Shown here one piece after another: positions 13,209 through 20,353 of a stretch of 20,353 nucleotides of DNA (its first letter is position 1; each line of letters begins with the position of its first letter). Location of the stretch: NCBI GenBank assembly GCA_003501565.1, contig DNPC01000215.1:1-20353 (forward strand), given 5' to 3'. A program made the translations under genes and the position numbers. The DNA comes from Planctomycetaceae bacterium (lineage in GTDB: Bacteria > Planctomycetota > Planctomycetia > Pirellulales > Pirellulaceae). The notes beneath the pieces are model-generated. The model was not told the DNA's origin. It saw only the letters and a program-made list of their open reading frames with translations, and ran no database searches.

Positions 13209-15523
13209 GCCTTCCAGAATTCCTTTCTTTAGCGGTGCAGCACGCGATCCAGATTGGTGTCGTTGCTGGTGTCGTTTGGGTGATAACTCGCGGTATTAAT
13301 AGTTCGTCGCTCAAAGGCCGATCCCACCTTTCACATGCACTCTGGGCCATTGTGTTGCTCAAGTGCTTGACGCCTCCGATTGTCTCCAGTCCCGTCAGTC
13401 CGTTTTCTTGGCTGGCGAACCAGGAACGCATTGGTGAATCCGAGCAAGCGCCCGAATCGAATGTAGTGGTGACTTCCACGGCACAGGCTCCCGCTCTATC
13501 CGCGATTCAGATTACGTATCCAGATTCCGTCGATCCAATTAGTCAGGTGCAGCTCGCTGATCTTCCGGGCGATGCTCCCGAAGACGCCGCCACGGATGGT
13601 TGGCTGCTCGCGGTCGCTGTTGGCTGGCTGTTGGGCGTGATTACGTGGAGTGTCTATTTCGTCGTCGCACTCTGGCGGTTTTCGCGCCAGGTTGCGAAGT
13701 GGGGGCGGCCAGCGTCATGCGAGGTTCAAGAGCTGACACACTCGCTAGCAGAGAAGATCGGGGTCAGGCGGCACGTGCGCGTTCGCGTCGTGGACGCACT
13801 AATAGGTCCCGCCGTGATGGGGCTCGGGTCGCCAACAATTGTGCTTCCGTGTGCCATCGTCGGGAGCAGTTCCCTGCGACAGCTACGAGCCGTGATTGCC
13901 CATGAGCTCGTCCACATCCGACGCGGCGATTTGTACTGGTCGGCGATTCAGGTTGTCGCTTCGGTTCTGTGGTGGCTACATCCAGCAGCTTGGCTAGCCA
14001 GTCGAGGGCTAACGTTGGAAAGCGAGCGAAGCTGCGATGAGGAGACGATCCGGCGGCTGGGTATGCGTCCGGCCGAATATGCACGCAGTTTGATTGCGGT
14101 GCTCGAGACCAAACAACGACTTTTGTCGGCTCCGGTTGTTCCGGGGCTGAGACCAATTGACATTACGTCACAGAGAATGGAGAGGATTATGCGAATTCGA
14201 CATGGACGTCACTCGCGAGTGGCAGCGTTCTTTACTACGGTCGCCGCGGGGATCATCGTGTTGCCGGGAGCGGCCTGGCAGACGGAACAGGAAGGCGAAA
14301 CGACAACAGCTGCACCGAAATCTGCGCAGGTTGCAAGCGAGTCAACTGACCCTGTGCCTGGAAAGGTTTATCCGAATCCAGTTTCGAAGACCGCACCCGG
14401 CCCCATGCCCGCAGCCCCGGCTCGACCATGGATCCCAACACCAGCAGGAGACATGGGCGCACCCAAGGACGTGATTGTCGCCGAAATGATGATCTTCCGC
14501 GTTCCGCCGGACAAACTGGAAGGTTTGGGAGTCAACCTCACAAGAAAAAACGTGAAGGCAGTTTTTGGCGGTACGGTATGGAGTGACTTGGGAATTCCTG
14601 GAAAGCTAATCCTCGAATCAGAAAGCGGCGAAGTTGTTCAAGCGAGTAGCATCGAAGTTCTCAGAGCACCGCGATGCGAAAATCCAATCTTGCTCGACGC
14701 GGACAAATACTGGGACTTTGCGGTTCGTGTACGGAAGCAAGAGGAATGCGAGGTTCTCTCGGCACCAAAGGTAGCGACGTTAAGCGGAAACGAGGTCAGT
14801 ATTCATGTTGGAACCGAGATACCCTACATGGGAATCGTAAAGAAGGATGGCGAACAGAAGATCGAATCGAAGAAAGTTGGATTGGATTGCAAGTTGCGCC
14901 CAACACTTTCTGAAGACCGCCGTTTCGTGAAATTGAGCTATGAGTTCTCGCATAGTTGGCAAAAAGGTAGCGTAAAGGTGTCACGGACCGAAGGCGAGAC
15001 CAAGACACTTTTTGACCAACCCATTGTGACTCGACAGATGATGAGCGCTAGCCTGAACTTGCCGTTGAACTCGGCCATTGTATGTGCCTCCCAGGCATAC
15101 GAGGTGGATGGTGAAAAGAAGATGACCGTGTTTGCCATCAAAGTGAATCGCCAAGAATTGCGGCCGGCCAAGGAGGGCGAAACGACTTACGCTTCACCGG
15201 CCGAAGCACAAGCGGCAAAGTCGCAAGAACAGCCGCAAGCAACTGAGGAATCTGAGACTGAATCAGATGCGCCTCGCCCATGGCGAAAAAAGTCCGCCGA
15301 AGGCAAGTCTGTCAGCAACCAAAGAAAAGTCCTGCCGCTTGGGCCGTTTGTTCTGGTCAAGGAACCCAACGGAGCGTTTGCAATGGTGCTGCGAGCTGGG
15401 GTTTCCTTTACCGACGGTATCGACTTCCCCAAGCAGACACGAGTGCGAAATACTGTCCGCACTGGCAGGAATTTGCCTAAAGGCTATGAAGCCAAGCCTG
15501 GCCGATTGGTCGATCACCAGTAG
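13205..15523 (+). CDS. M56 (BlaR1-like) membrane metallopeptidase fused to a secretin-like domain
   Basis: This encodes 772 residues. The first 355 residues are M56-like: hydrophobic segments at about 12-29, 44-60, 132-157 and 337-355, with a possible one at 246-265, the zinc motif HELVH (233-237) and the downstream acidic motif ESERSCDEE (272-280) that supplies the third ligand in the family. A Pro/Ala/Thr-rich linker (about 360-418) follows the last span. Residues about 421-652 resemble the C-terminal part of type II/III secretion secretins: VIVAEMMIFRVPPDKLEGLGV, then EVLSAPKVATLSGNEVSIHVG and a Leu/Pro-rich beta repeat. A low-complexity tail and a short basic C-terminus end the protein. 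BlaR1's penicillin-binding sensor domain is absent, so the secretin-like part would take its place outside the membrane. Its stimulus is unknown. Confidence 0.85.
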   Translation: MSLPEFLSLAVQHAIQIGVVAGVVWVITRGINSSSLKGRSHLSHALWAIVLLKCLTPPIVSSPVSPFSWLANQERIGESEQAPESNVVVTSTAQAPALSAIQITYPDSVDPISQVQLADLPGDAPEDAATDGWLLAVAVGWLLGVITWSVYFVVALWRFSRQVAKWGRPASCEVQELTHSLAEKIGVRRHVRVRVVDALIGPAVMGLGSPTIVLPCAIVGSSSLRQLRAVIAHELVHIRRGDLYWSAIQVVASVLWWLHPAAWLASRGLTLESERSCDEETIRRLGMRPAEYARSLIAVLETKQRLLSAPVVPGLRPIDITSQRMERIMRIRHGRHSRVAAFFTTVAAGIIVLPGAAWQTEQEGETTTAAPKSAQVASESTDPVPGKVYPNPVSKTAPGPMPAAPARPWIPTPAGDMGAPKDVIVAEMMIFRVPPDKLEGLGVNLTRKNVKAVFGGTVWSDLGIPGKLILESESGEVVQASSIEVLRAPRCENPILLDADKYWDFAVRVRKQEECEVLSAPKVATLSGNEVSIHVGTEIPYMGIVKKDGEQKIESKKVGLDCKLRPTLSEDRRFVKLSYEFSHSWQKGSVKVSRTEGETKTLFDQPIVTRQMMSASLNLPLNSAIVCASQAYEVDGEKKMTVFAIKVNRQELRPAKEGETTYASPAEAQAAKSQEQPQATEESETESDAPRPWRKKSAEGKSVSNQRKVLPLGPFVLVKEPNGAFAMVLRAGVSFTDGIDFPKQTRVRNTVRTGRNLPKGYEAKPGRLVDHQ

Positions 15524-15880
15524 TTGTTTTGGTACGCAAATCGGGAGCAGGCGAGTGAATGCACGTAGCCCAGTCTCTCTGAGACTGGGAACAGCGGCCT
15601 TCGCCAGCCTCGGAGAGGCTGGCCTACGTGGGCCCGGAACGCTGACTCAACCACTTTCTGGGTTGGCTGGCAGTTCAGAGGGCGCGCTCACACTTCCGCC
15701 TACGATCGAATATCATGGGATCGGAGAATTTGGGTGCACAGTACCACTTCGCGAATCGTTGATGGCTGTAGGGCCAGATAGCGGGGCGACAGTTATTCGA
15801 TTGGTGGCACTCACTACGACAAATTTCGCACCAGACCAAGAATTCTAGCGATTGGTTGCTTACATCGGAGAAGCGGGTCA
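15524..15880. other. Intergenic region, 357 bp, no gene
   Basis: This follows the M56-secretin gene and precedes the small basic protein gene on the same strand. It contains the three-armed palindromic element at 15562-15630. The remaining 250 bp hold open frames on both strands that lack a ribosome binding site or family resemblance. GGAG at 15867-15870 belongs to the next gene. Confidence 0.5.
15562..15630. repeat. Three-armed (cloverleaf-like) palindromic element
   Basis: Outer arms CACGTAG (15562-15568) and CTACGTG (15624-15630) pair perfectly. Between them lie two perfect 9-bp hairpins with three-base loops: CCCAGTCTC/GAGACTGGG (15569-15589, loop TCT) and GCCAGCCTC/GAGGCTGGC (15603-15623, loop GGA), joined by a 13-base linker. 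Every base outside loops and linker is paired. The two hairpins share the frame CCAGNCTC/GAGNCTGG, so one may be a diverged copy of the other. Such organisation is typical of REP/BIME-like dispersed elements moved by a transposase in trans. No protein is encoded. Confidence 0.85.
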
Positions 15881-16117
15881 GTGAAAAATGATGAGTTAGA
15901 TGCCGCTCTGAAGCATGAGCAAGCCAAACGCCGGCGACGGGCGCTGGCGATGACTCCGGAAGAACGAATCGAGCGGCATTTGCAGATTCAAGCCGAGGCG
16001 ATGGCGACGCTCCGAGCGAATCCGGCCGCCTGGGAAGCTTTCCAGCGAAGGAATCATCACCAGCGAAGAGCCTCACTTGCTGCTGCCAAAGTCGCAGAGA
16101 TGAAACGCAAGAGATGA
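15881..16117 (+). CDS. Small basic helical protein, partner of the nucleotidyltransferase gene
   Basis: This encodes 78 residues from a GTG start, with GGAG about 10 bases upstream. It is strongly charged (runs KRRRR at 16-20 and a KRKR end), almost entirely predicted helix, and contains MTPEERIERHLQIQAEA (24-40). There is no signal peptide or membrane segment. I do not recognise a named family. Its stop overlaps the start of the nucleotidyltransferase-fold gene by four bases (ATGA, 16114-16117), so they form a coupled pair. Small helical proteins with a TPEER motif often precede nucleotidyltransferase genes in toxin-antitoxin-like pairs; assigning that role here is inference. Confidence 0.7.
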   Translation: MKNDELDAALKHEQAKRRRRALAMTPEERIERHLQIQAEAMATLRANPAAWEAFQRRNHHQRRASLAAAKVAEMKRKR

Positions 16118-16598
16118 TTCAATCGGCATTTGATCTAGTCGATGCACTGCTGGACGCAGGTGTGCCGCTCGTCATCATTGGTGGCCACGCTGTAAATGCT
16201 CACGGATTTCTGAGAGCCACAGAAGATATCGATATCGTTTTTGATCGAACGAGTGCCTCGGAATCGGCGATGTGCGATGTCCTCGTGAAGTTCGGTGCCT
16301 TTTGGATCGGTGACAAAGTGGACCCAAAGACCGGGCTCGAATTTACACACCCCGTAACGCTCGAGTATGTCCGGCAAATCACATGCTAATGTTGGGAACT
16401 AATGTGGGGTACTTGGATGTTTTCGATTTTCCGCCAGGCGTGCCCGACGCAACCGCTAGCGAGTTGATCGCTTCGGCTGTTCGAGTTTCAGGGCGCCCGT
16501 TCGTTTCAATGTCTTGGCTGAGGAAACTGAAGCTTGCGTCGGGAAGACCAAAAGACTTGCTGGATCTCGAGAATTTGGGCTACCAGGACGAGAATTGA
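16114..16598 (+). pseudogene. Nucleotidyltransferase-fold protein, interrupted by a one-base deletion
   Basis: Two frames make one protein. The first (16114-16389, 91 aa) carries the nucleotidyltransferase signature: LVIIGGHAVNAHGFLRATED (19-38) and then the metal-binding DxD in EDIDIVF. It ends at a TAA just after LEYVRQITC. The second frame, open through this point and on to 16598, reads ANHMLMLGTNVGYLDVFDF, which continues the fold. Adding one G to CGG at 16372-16374 joins them as LEYVR-ANHMLMLG and gives a single 161-residue protein, a usual length for the DUF6036/AbiEii-like families. No slippery heptamer is present there, so a mutation or a sequencing error is likelier than programmed frameshifting. 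It overlaps the small basic protein gene by four bases and ends 7 bp from the convergent threonine aldolase. Confidence 0.75.
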
Positions 16599-16605
16599 CG
16601 GGCCA

Positions 16606-17631
16606 CTATTGGGACCCAAGCACGTCGCAGGCGTGATTGATCTCTGACGAAGTCACACTCAAGTGCGTTACCAAGCGGATAATATTGGGACCCATCGGTA
16701 GAGCGCCAATCCCTTTTTGCTCAAGGTTTCGACACACTTCGTCCATCGACTGATTTGGGACTGATGGACGGAAGAGCACAATGTTGGTTTCGGGGCGGCT
16801 GCATAATTCGAATGACTTCGATGCCTCGATAGCGTCGGCAAGTAACGCAGCATGCTGGTGATCTTCAGCTAGTCGAGTCACGTTGTGCTCGAGGGCGTAG
16901 AGTGCTGCAGCGGCCAGAAAGCCTGCTTGCCGCATCCCGCCGCCTAGCAACTTACGCACTCGACGAGCTTGGTTGATAAACTCCGATGAACCGCATAGAG
17001 CGGAACCAACGGGCGCTCCAAGGCCCTTTGAGAAACAGACGCTGATTGAGTCAAAGCCACCGGCAATTTCTTCGGCCGAGATGTCGAGGGCGACGACTGC
17101 ATTGAACAGGCGAGCTCCGTCGAGGTGGGCCGGCAAGTCGCGCTGGCTGGCCCAGTCTAGCAGTGGTTGCAGTTCAGCTGGCGACAGGACGATGCCACCG
17201 GCTTTGTTATGTGTGTTTTCTATCGCCAGCATTCCCGTTGTGGGAAAGTGCGGGTCGTTTGGCCGAACGCTGCCTTCGAGCTGTTCGGCTGATAGCCTGC
17301 CCGATTTGCCAGTAATCGGACGAACGGCTACGCCGGACAACTGCGCGTAGCCTGCTTGTTCATAGTTGTAGATGTGGCAATTCGCCTCACAGAGTACTTC
17401 CGCGTCGCGACTGCAGTGCAGGCGGATGGCAATCTGATTGGCCATTGTTCCGCTCGGTACAAACACAGCTGCCTGTTGGCCGGTGAGTTCTGCGATGCGT
17501 CGCTCGAGCCTGCCGCAGGTGGGGTCGCCTTCCAAGACATCATCGCTGACTTCTGCAGAGTGCATCGCCTCGAGCATACCCGTAGATGGCTTGGTTACAG
17601 TGTCACTTCTCAGATCGGCAAACAAGAGCAA
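16606..17631 (-). CDS. ltaE: Low-specificity L-threonine aldolase
   Basis: This encodes 341 residues of the PLP-dependent beta-eliminating lyase / threonine aldolase family, cleaving L-threonine or allo-threonine to glycine and acetaldehyde in the cytoplasm. Evidence in order: DLRSDTVTKPS (6-16), the substrate- and PLP-binding segment VFVPSGTMANQIA (56-68), H86 in CHIYNYE that stacks on the cofactor, HLDGARLFNA (169-178, with D171 and R174) and the Schiff-base lysine K202 in CFSKGLGAPVGS. The length is normal. The start is TTG at 17631 or TTG at 17625; no ATG is available before the conserved DLRSDT and no strong Shine-Dalgarno is visible, so the exact N-terminus is uncertain by two residues. 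It is divergent from hisD and convergent with the broken nucleotidyltransferase gene. Confidence 0.92.
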   Translation of the reverse strand: MLLFADLRSDTVTKPSTGMLEAMHSAEVSDDVLEGDPTCGRLERRIAELTGQQAAVFVPSGTMANQIAIRLHCSRDAEVLCEANCHIYNYEQAGYAQLSGVAVRPITGKSGRLSAEQLEGSVRPNDPHFPTTGMLAIENTHNKAGGIVLSPAELQPLLDWASQRDLPAHLDGARLFNAVVALDISAEEIAGGFDSISVCFSKGLGAPVGSALCGSSEFINQARRVRKLLGGGMRQAGFLAAAALYALEHNVTRLAEDHQHAALLADAIEASKSFELCSRPETNIVLFRPSVPNQSMDEVCRNLEQKGIGALPMGPNIIRLVTHLSVTSSEINHACDVLGSQ

Positions 17632-17850
17632 GCTTTCTGGATGGTTTTATGCGGTGGTCACGTAGGCGCTTGGCCGGAATTTTGGCTTCTTGGCCGCTTT
17701 TCGAACATTGTTGGTTCGACTACCCTGCGGTCGGATGAACTCAGCAAGTCGAATTGCGGTCTTATGTTAGCCGGAGTTGCAAGACTTCGGCCAGCCGCCA
17801 CAAAAGAGCTGCCCCCAAAGCCGCCAGAACCACTCATATTGCCACCATCA

Positions 17851-19212
17851 ATGACGTTAAATATCCCAATCTTGCGTGCCAGTCAGCCGGATTTTGACGA
17901 GCAAATGGCGGCAATCCGTCAGCAACTTAGCCCGAGCGGCGATGTCGTGAGTCCCAAAGGCCGCGAGCTCACTCAGCGGGTTTTTGGAGAACCCCTCCTG
18001 CCTAGCCAAGTGGTTGAGCGAATTTGTGCCGATGTAAGGGATCGCGGTCAAGCTGCTGTCTTGCATTTTTCAGAGCAGCTTGATGGCTTCGAGGCGAGCA
18101 AGAATTCAATTCGTGTCAGCCAAGAGGCCCTTGCCGAGGCTTACAGAAAAGCGGCGCCGGAGTACTTGGCGGCAGTGCGACGTATCCGTGAGAACATTGT
18201 CAACTTTCAGTCAGCGATTTTGCACTCTGATGTTCTCCATGAGCCATCAAGCGGGGTTCGATTGCAGCAGCGTTATGTTCCTCTGGAGCGCGTTGGTGTG
18301 TGTGTGCCTGGTGGGGCTGCCGCATATCCATCCACTGTGTTGATGACAGTTGTTCCGGCTCAAGTTGCCGGTGTGAAGGAGATTGCGGTTGTCGCACCAC
18401 CGACGCCGTTTGGTGCCTTCAACCAGGACATGTTGGCCGCATGTCACGAATTGGGAGTGACAGAAGTGTATGCAGTAGGCGGCGCTCAAGCTGTTGCGGC
18501 GCTAGCGTACGGTATCGAGGACCTCAAAGGGGTAGACAAGATCGTCGGGCCGGGAAACTTGTTCGTCGCTCTCGCAAAGAAGCTAGTCTACGGCGAAGTC
18601 GACATCGATTCAATCGCAGGTCCAAGTGAGGTCGTAGTGATTGCTGACGAAACGACAAATCCCGAATTCGTCGCATCAGACATGCTGGCTCAAGCCGAGC
18701 ATTCGCCCGGAGCGAGTTTGTTGGTGACTTGGGACGATACTCTGGTCGCCCGCGTCAATGCCGCACTGGAGCGTCAGTTGGCGGCTCTCAGCCGCAGTGA
18801 TTTGACCCGAGATAGTTTGGATGCCTTTGGAGCCTACATCATTGTCGATGATTCCAGTGGTGCTCGAGTTGTTACCGATCAAATCGCGCCCGAGCATCTT
18901 CATATCGCTTGCACCGGAGCTCGCGAGCTTGGCCAGCAGATCCGAAACGCGGGTGCCACCTTCATTGGTGATTTTAGTCCCGTGGCGCTGGGGGACTATG
19001 CTGCTGGCCCATCTCACGTTTTGCCGACAGGCGGAACGGCTCGTTGGGCAGCGGGTTTATCGGCGAACTCATTTCTGCGATCTGGCAGCATAATCGAGTA
19101 CTCTCACGAAGCTTTGGCAGGGATTGCGGACGAAATTGCCTTGATTGCGGACAAGGAAGGGCTCACCGCGCATCGTCAGAGCGTTCGCATTCGTGTTGAT
19201 GCACCTCGTTGA
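17851..19212 (+). CDS. hisD: Histidinol dehydrogenase
   Basis: This encodes 453 residues. It oxidises L-histidinol to L-histidine in two NAD-dependent steps, the last reactions of histidine synthesis. Motifs: VPGGAAAYPSTVLMTVVPA (152-170), VGPGNLFVALAKKLVYG (232-248), DSIAGPSEVVVIAD (253-266) and the zinc ligands Q281 and H284 (AQAEH), D382 (GDYAAGPSH) and H441 (AHRQSV). The catalytic pair E348-H349 (APEHLH) is intact. The frame stays open upstream to 17356, but that part overlaps the aldolase gene on the other strand and has no homology; ATG 17851 gives the family's usual N-terminus (MTLNIPILRAS). Neither this ATG nor 17764 has a good Shine-Dalgarno. hisC follows after 23 bp, so they are probably one operon. 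Confidence 0.95.
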   Translation: MTLNIPILRASQPDFDEQMAAIRQQLSPSGDVVSPKGRELTQRVFGEPLLPSQVVERICADVRDRGQAAVLHFSEQLDGFEASKNSIRVSQEALAEAYRKAAPEYLAAVRRIRENIVNFQSAILHSDVLHEPSSGVRLQQRYVPLERVGVCVPGGAAAYPSTVLMTVVPAQVAGVKEIAVVAPPTPFGAFNQDMLAACHELGVTEVYAVGGAQAVAALAYGIEDLKGVDKIVGPGNLFVALAKKLVYGEVDIDSIAGPSEVVVIADETTNPEFVASDMLAQAEHSPGASLLVTWDDTLVARVNAALERQLAALSRSDLTRDSLDAFGAYIIVDDSSGARVVTDQIAPEHLHIACTGARELGQQIRNAGATFIGDFSPVALGDYAAGPSHVLPTGGTARWAAGLSANSFLRSGSIIEYSHEALAGIADEIALIADKEGLTAHRQSVRIRVDAPR

Positions 19213-19235
19213 ATTTGACCTAGTCTGAGTAAAAG

Positions 19236-20285
19236 ATGCACGACTTCTTTCGGCCGACCATACAGCAGATGACTCCCTACGCGCCCGGCGAACAACCCGG
19301 GGGTGGGAAGCTGATCAAACTGAACACCAACGAGAATCCGTACCCGCCTTCGCCCAAGGTGGTTGCGGCAATCACCCATGCGGCTCAGCGACTTGAGCGA
19401 TATCCAGATCCGATCGGCTCGGCGTTTTGTCAGCGCGCCGGTGAGGTACTGGGAGTTGATCCTGATTCGATTCTCTGTGGAAACGGTAGCGATGATATCC
19501 TGACCATTGTGACACGTGCCTTCGTCGGTGAAGGCGATGTGCTCCGGATGCCTACACCAAGTTATATTCTGTATCGGACGCTTGCCCAGATTCAGGGGGC
19601 CGAAGTCGAAGAAGTGCCTTTTGCAGACGACTTCAGTTTAACCGAACAGTTTTCCGCGCCGACGGATCGATTGAAGCTGTGCTTCTTACCGAATCCGAAC
19701 AGCCCATCGGGAACGGTGTTAAAGCCACAGGAGATCGAGCAACTTGCCGATCAGTTGCCTTGTCCACTCTTGGTTGATGAGGCGTATGCGGATTTCGCTG
19801 AGTTCAATTGTTTGGAACTTGTCGCGCGAAACCCCAAGATCATGGTGTCGCGGACACTCAGTAAATCATACGGATTGGCAGGGTTGCGATTTGGTTTCCT
19901 GGTGGCGGCTCCGGAGCTGATCAGTACGCTTCGACAGGTCAAAGACAGCTACAACTGTGACGCGCTCAGTCTGGCTGGCGCGACCGCCGCCATCGACGAC
20001 CAAGATTGGCTGACCGAAAATCGAAAGAAGGTGCTCGCGACACGCGCCCACATGGTGGAGTCCTTGCGGTTGTTAGGATTCTCCGTGTTGGACAGCCACG
20101 CGAACTTCGTCTGGTGTACACATTCGCAGCCTGTACAGCCACTTTACGAAGCATTGAAGCGAGACGGTGTGTTGGTGCGATATATGAAGTATGCTGGCTG
20201 GGGAGAAGGCCTACGGATCAGCGTCGGCACAGATTCCCAAATAGATGCTTGCCTGACCATGCTCAAGATGCACTTAGGAATGTGA
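19236..20285 (+). CDS. hisC: Histidinol-phosphate aminotransferase
   Basis: This encodes 349 residues, a fold-type I PLP enzyme converting imidazole-acetol phosphate and glutamate to histidinol phosphate, two steps before HisD. Motifs: KLNTNENPYPPSP (28-40), CGNGSDD (81-87), the cofactor-binding NPNSPSGT (153-160), DEAYADF (181-187), Schiff-base lysine K210 in SRTLSKSYGLAGLRFG (205-220) and the substrate-carboxylate arginine R327 in GLRISVG. The length is normal and the gene is complete. The ATG is 23 bp after the hisD stop, with only a weak purine stretch as ribosome binding site, consistent with reading from the hisD transcript. Further his genes may lie beyond the window, but none is visible. 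Confidence 0.95.
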   Translation: MHDFFRPTIQQMTPYAPGEQPGGGKLIKLNTNENPYPPSPKVVAAITHAAQRLERYPDPIGSAFCQRAGEVLGVDPDSILCGNGSDDILTIVTRAFVGEGDVLRMPTPSYILYRTLAQIQGAEVEEVPFADDFSLTEQFSAPTDRLKLCFLPNPNSPSGTVLKPQEIEQLADQLPCPLLVDEAYADFAEFNCLELVARNPKIMVSRTLSKSYGLAGLRFGFLVAAPELISTLRQVKDSYNCDALSLAGATAAIDDQDWLTENRKKVLATRAHMVESLRLLGFSVLDSHANFVWCTHSQPVQPLYEALKRDGVLVRYMKYAGWGEGLRISVGTDSQIDACLTMLKMHLGM

Positions 20286-20321
20286 GCAGTACTGTCCCAC
20301 CTTGCGTAGTCCCATCAGTTT

Positions 20322-20353
20322 GTAGTGGACGAGGCTACGAGTCCGGCCGTGAT
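20322..20353. repeat. Left arm of a family A palindrome, cut by the window edge
   Basis: Bases 20322-20344 (starting GTAGTGGACGAGGC and ending GAGTCC) match an arm of the 9699-9756 palindrome at about 21 of 23 positions. It lies 36 bp after the hisC stop. The second arm, if present, would fall just beyond the window. Confidence 0.65.

Noticed and set aside
12798..15523. A beta-lactam resistance operon
   Set aside because: Although the pair is BlaI/BlaR1-like, the penicillin-binding sensor domain is missing and no beta-lactamase or PBP gene is adjacent.
15562..15630. CRISPR or tRNA-like reading of the three-armed element
   Set aside because: There are no regularly spaced repeats with unique spacers, and the arms do not have tRNA arm lengths, anticodon loop or conserved T-loop bases.
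16368..16390. Programmed -1 frameshift in the nucleotidyltransferase gene
   Set aside because: There is no X-XXY-YYZ slippery heptamer at the junction and no evident stimulatory stem. A missing G explains both frames.
17356..17850. 165-residue extension of HisD
   Set aside because: It lies opposite the threonine aldolase gene and does not resemble HisD. HisD homology begins at the ATG at 17851.

Overview
The window looks like a chromosomal segment of a planctomycete, most likely of the Pirellula/Rhodopirellula type. This is inferred from gene content: a BlaI-type repressor paired with an M56 metallopeptidase that carries a secretin-like C-terminal region, a serine phosphatase response regulator, an FHA-GAF-cyclase, secreted proteins with cleavable signals, and a G+C content a little above half by eye. 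Several intergenic spaces hold large palindromic elements. There is no rRNA, tRNA, CRISPR array, insertion sequence or phage gene. No database search was possible, so family names rest on motifs read by eye.

Layout from left to right. (1) 1-666 (-): the 5' part of a receiver plus PP2C/SpoIIE-type phosphatase gene, cut by the window edge. (2) 1113-1817 (-): a small exported protein of unknown function with a rho-independent terminator downstream (949-983). (3) 2111-5706 (+): an FHA-GAF-class III nucleotide cyclase followed after 32 bp by an exported gamma-glutamyltransferase-family enzyme. (4) 8843-5763 (-): a tight four-gene operon, GntR/YtrA-type repressor, ABC ATPase, ABC-2 permease and a membrane-anchored thioredoxin-like protein. 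Every junction is a 4-bp ATGA overlap, and the operon is preceded by a good promoter with a palindromic operator across its -10 box. (5) 9358-9651 (+): a DUF1294 membrane protein. (6) 9787-12420 (-): a PlsC acyltransferase-acyl carrier-acyl-CoA/ACP synthetase fusion, resembling Aas with a built-in carrier domain. (7) 12798-15523 (+): the blaI-like / M56-secretin pair, with a tandem palindromic operator upstream. (8) 15881-16598 (+): a small basic helical protein overlapping a nucleotidyltransferase-fold gene that carries a one-base deletion, plausibly a decayed toxin-antitoxin-like pair. (9) 16606-17631 (-): low-specificity threonine aldolase. (10) 17851-20285 (+): hisD and hisC, two steps of histidine biosynthesis.

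The most unusual items are the protease-secretin fusion under its own tandem operator, the three-armed palindromic element at 15562-15630, a second palindrome family seen at 9699-9756 and at the right edge (20322-20353), the precisely located frameshift in the nucleotidyltransferase, and the cyclase whose usual purine-selecting residues are replaced. None is proved to be a new system. The M56-secretin cassette is the best candidate for one.
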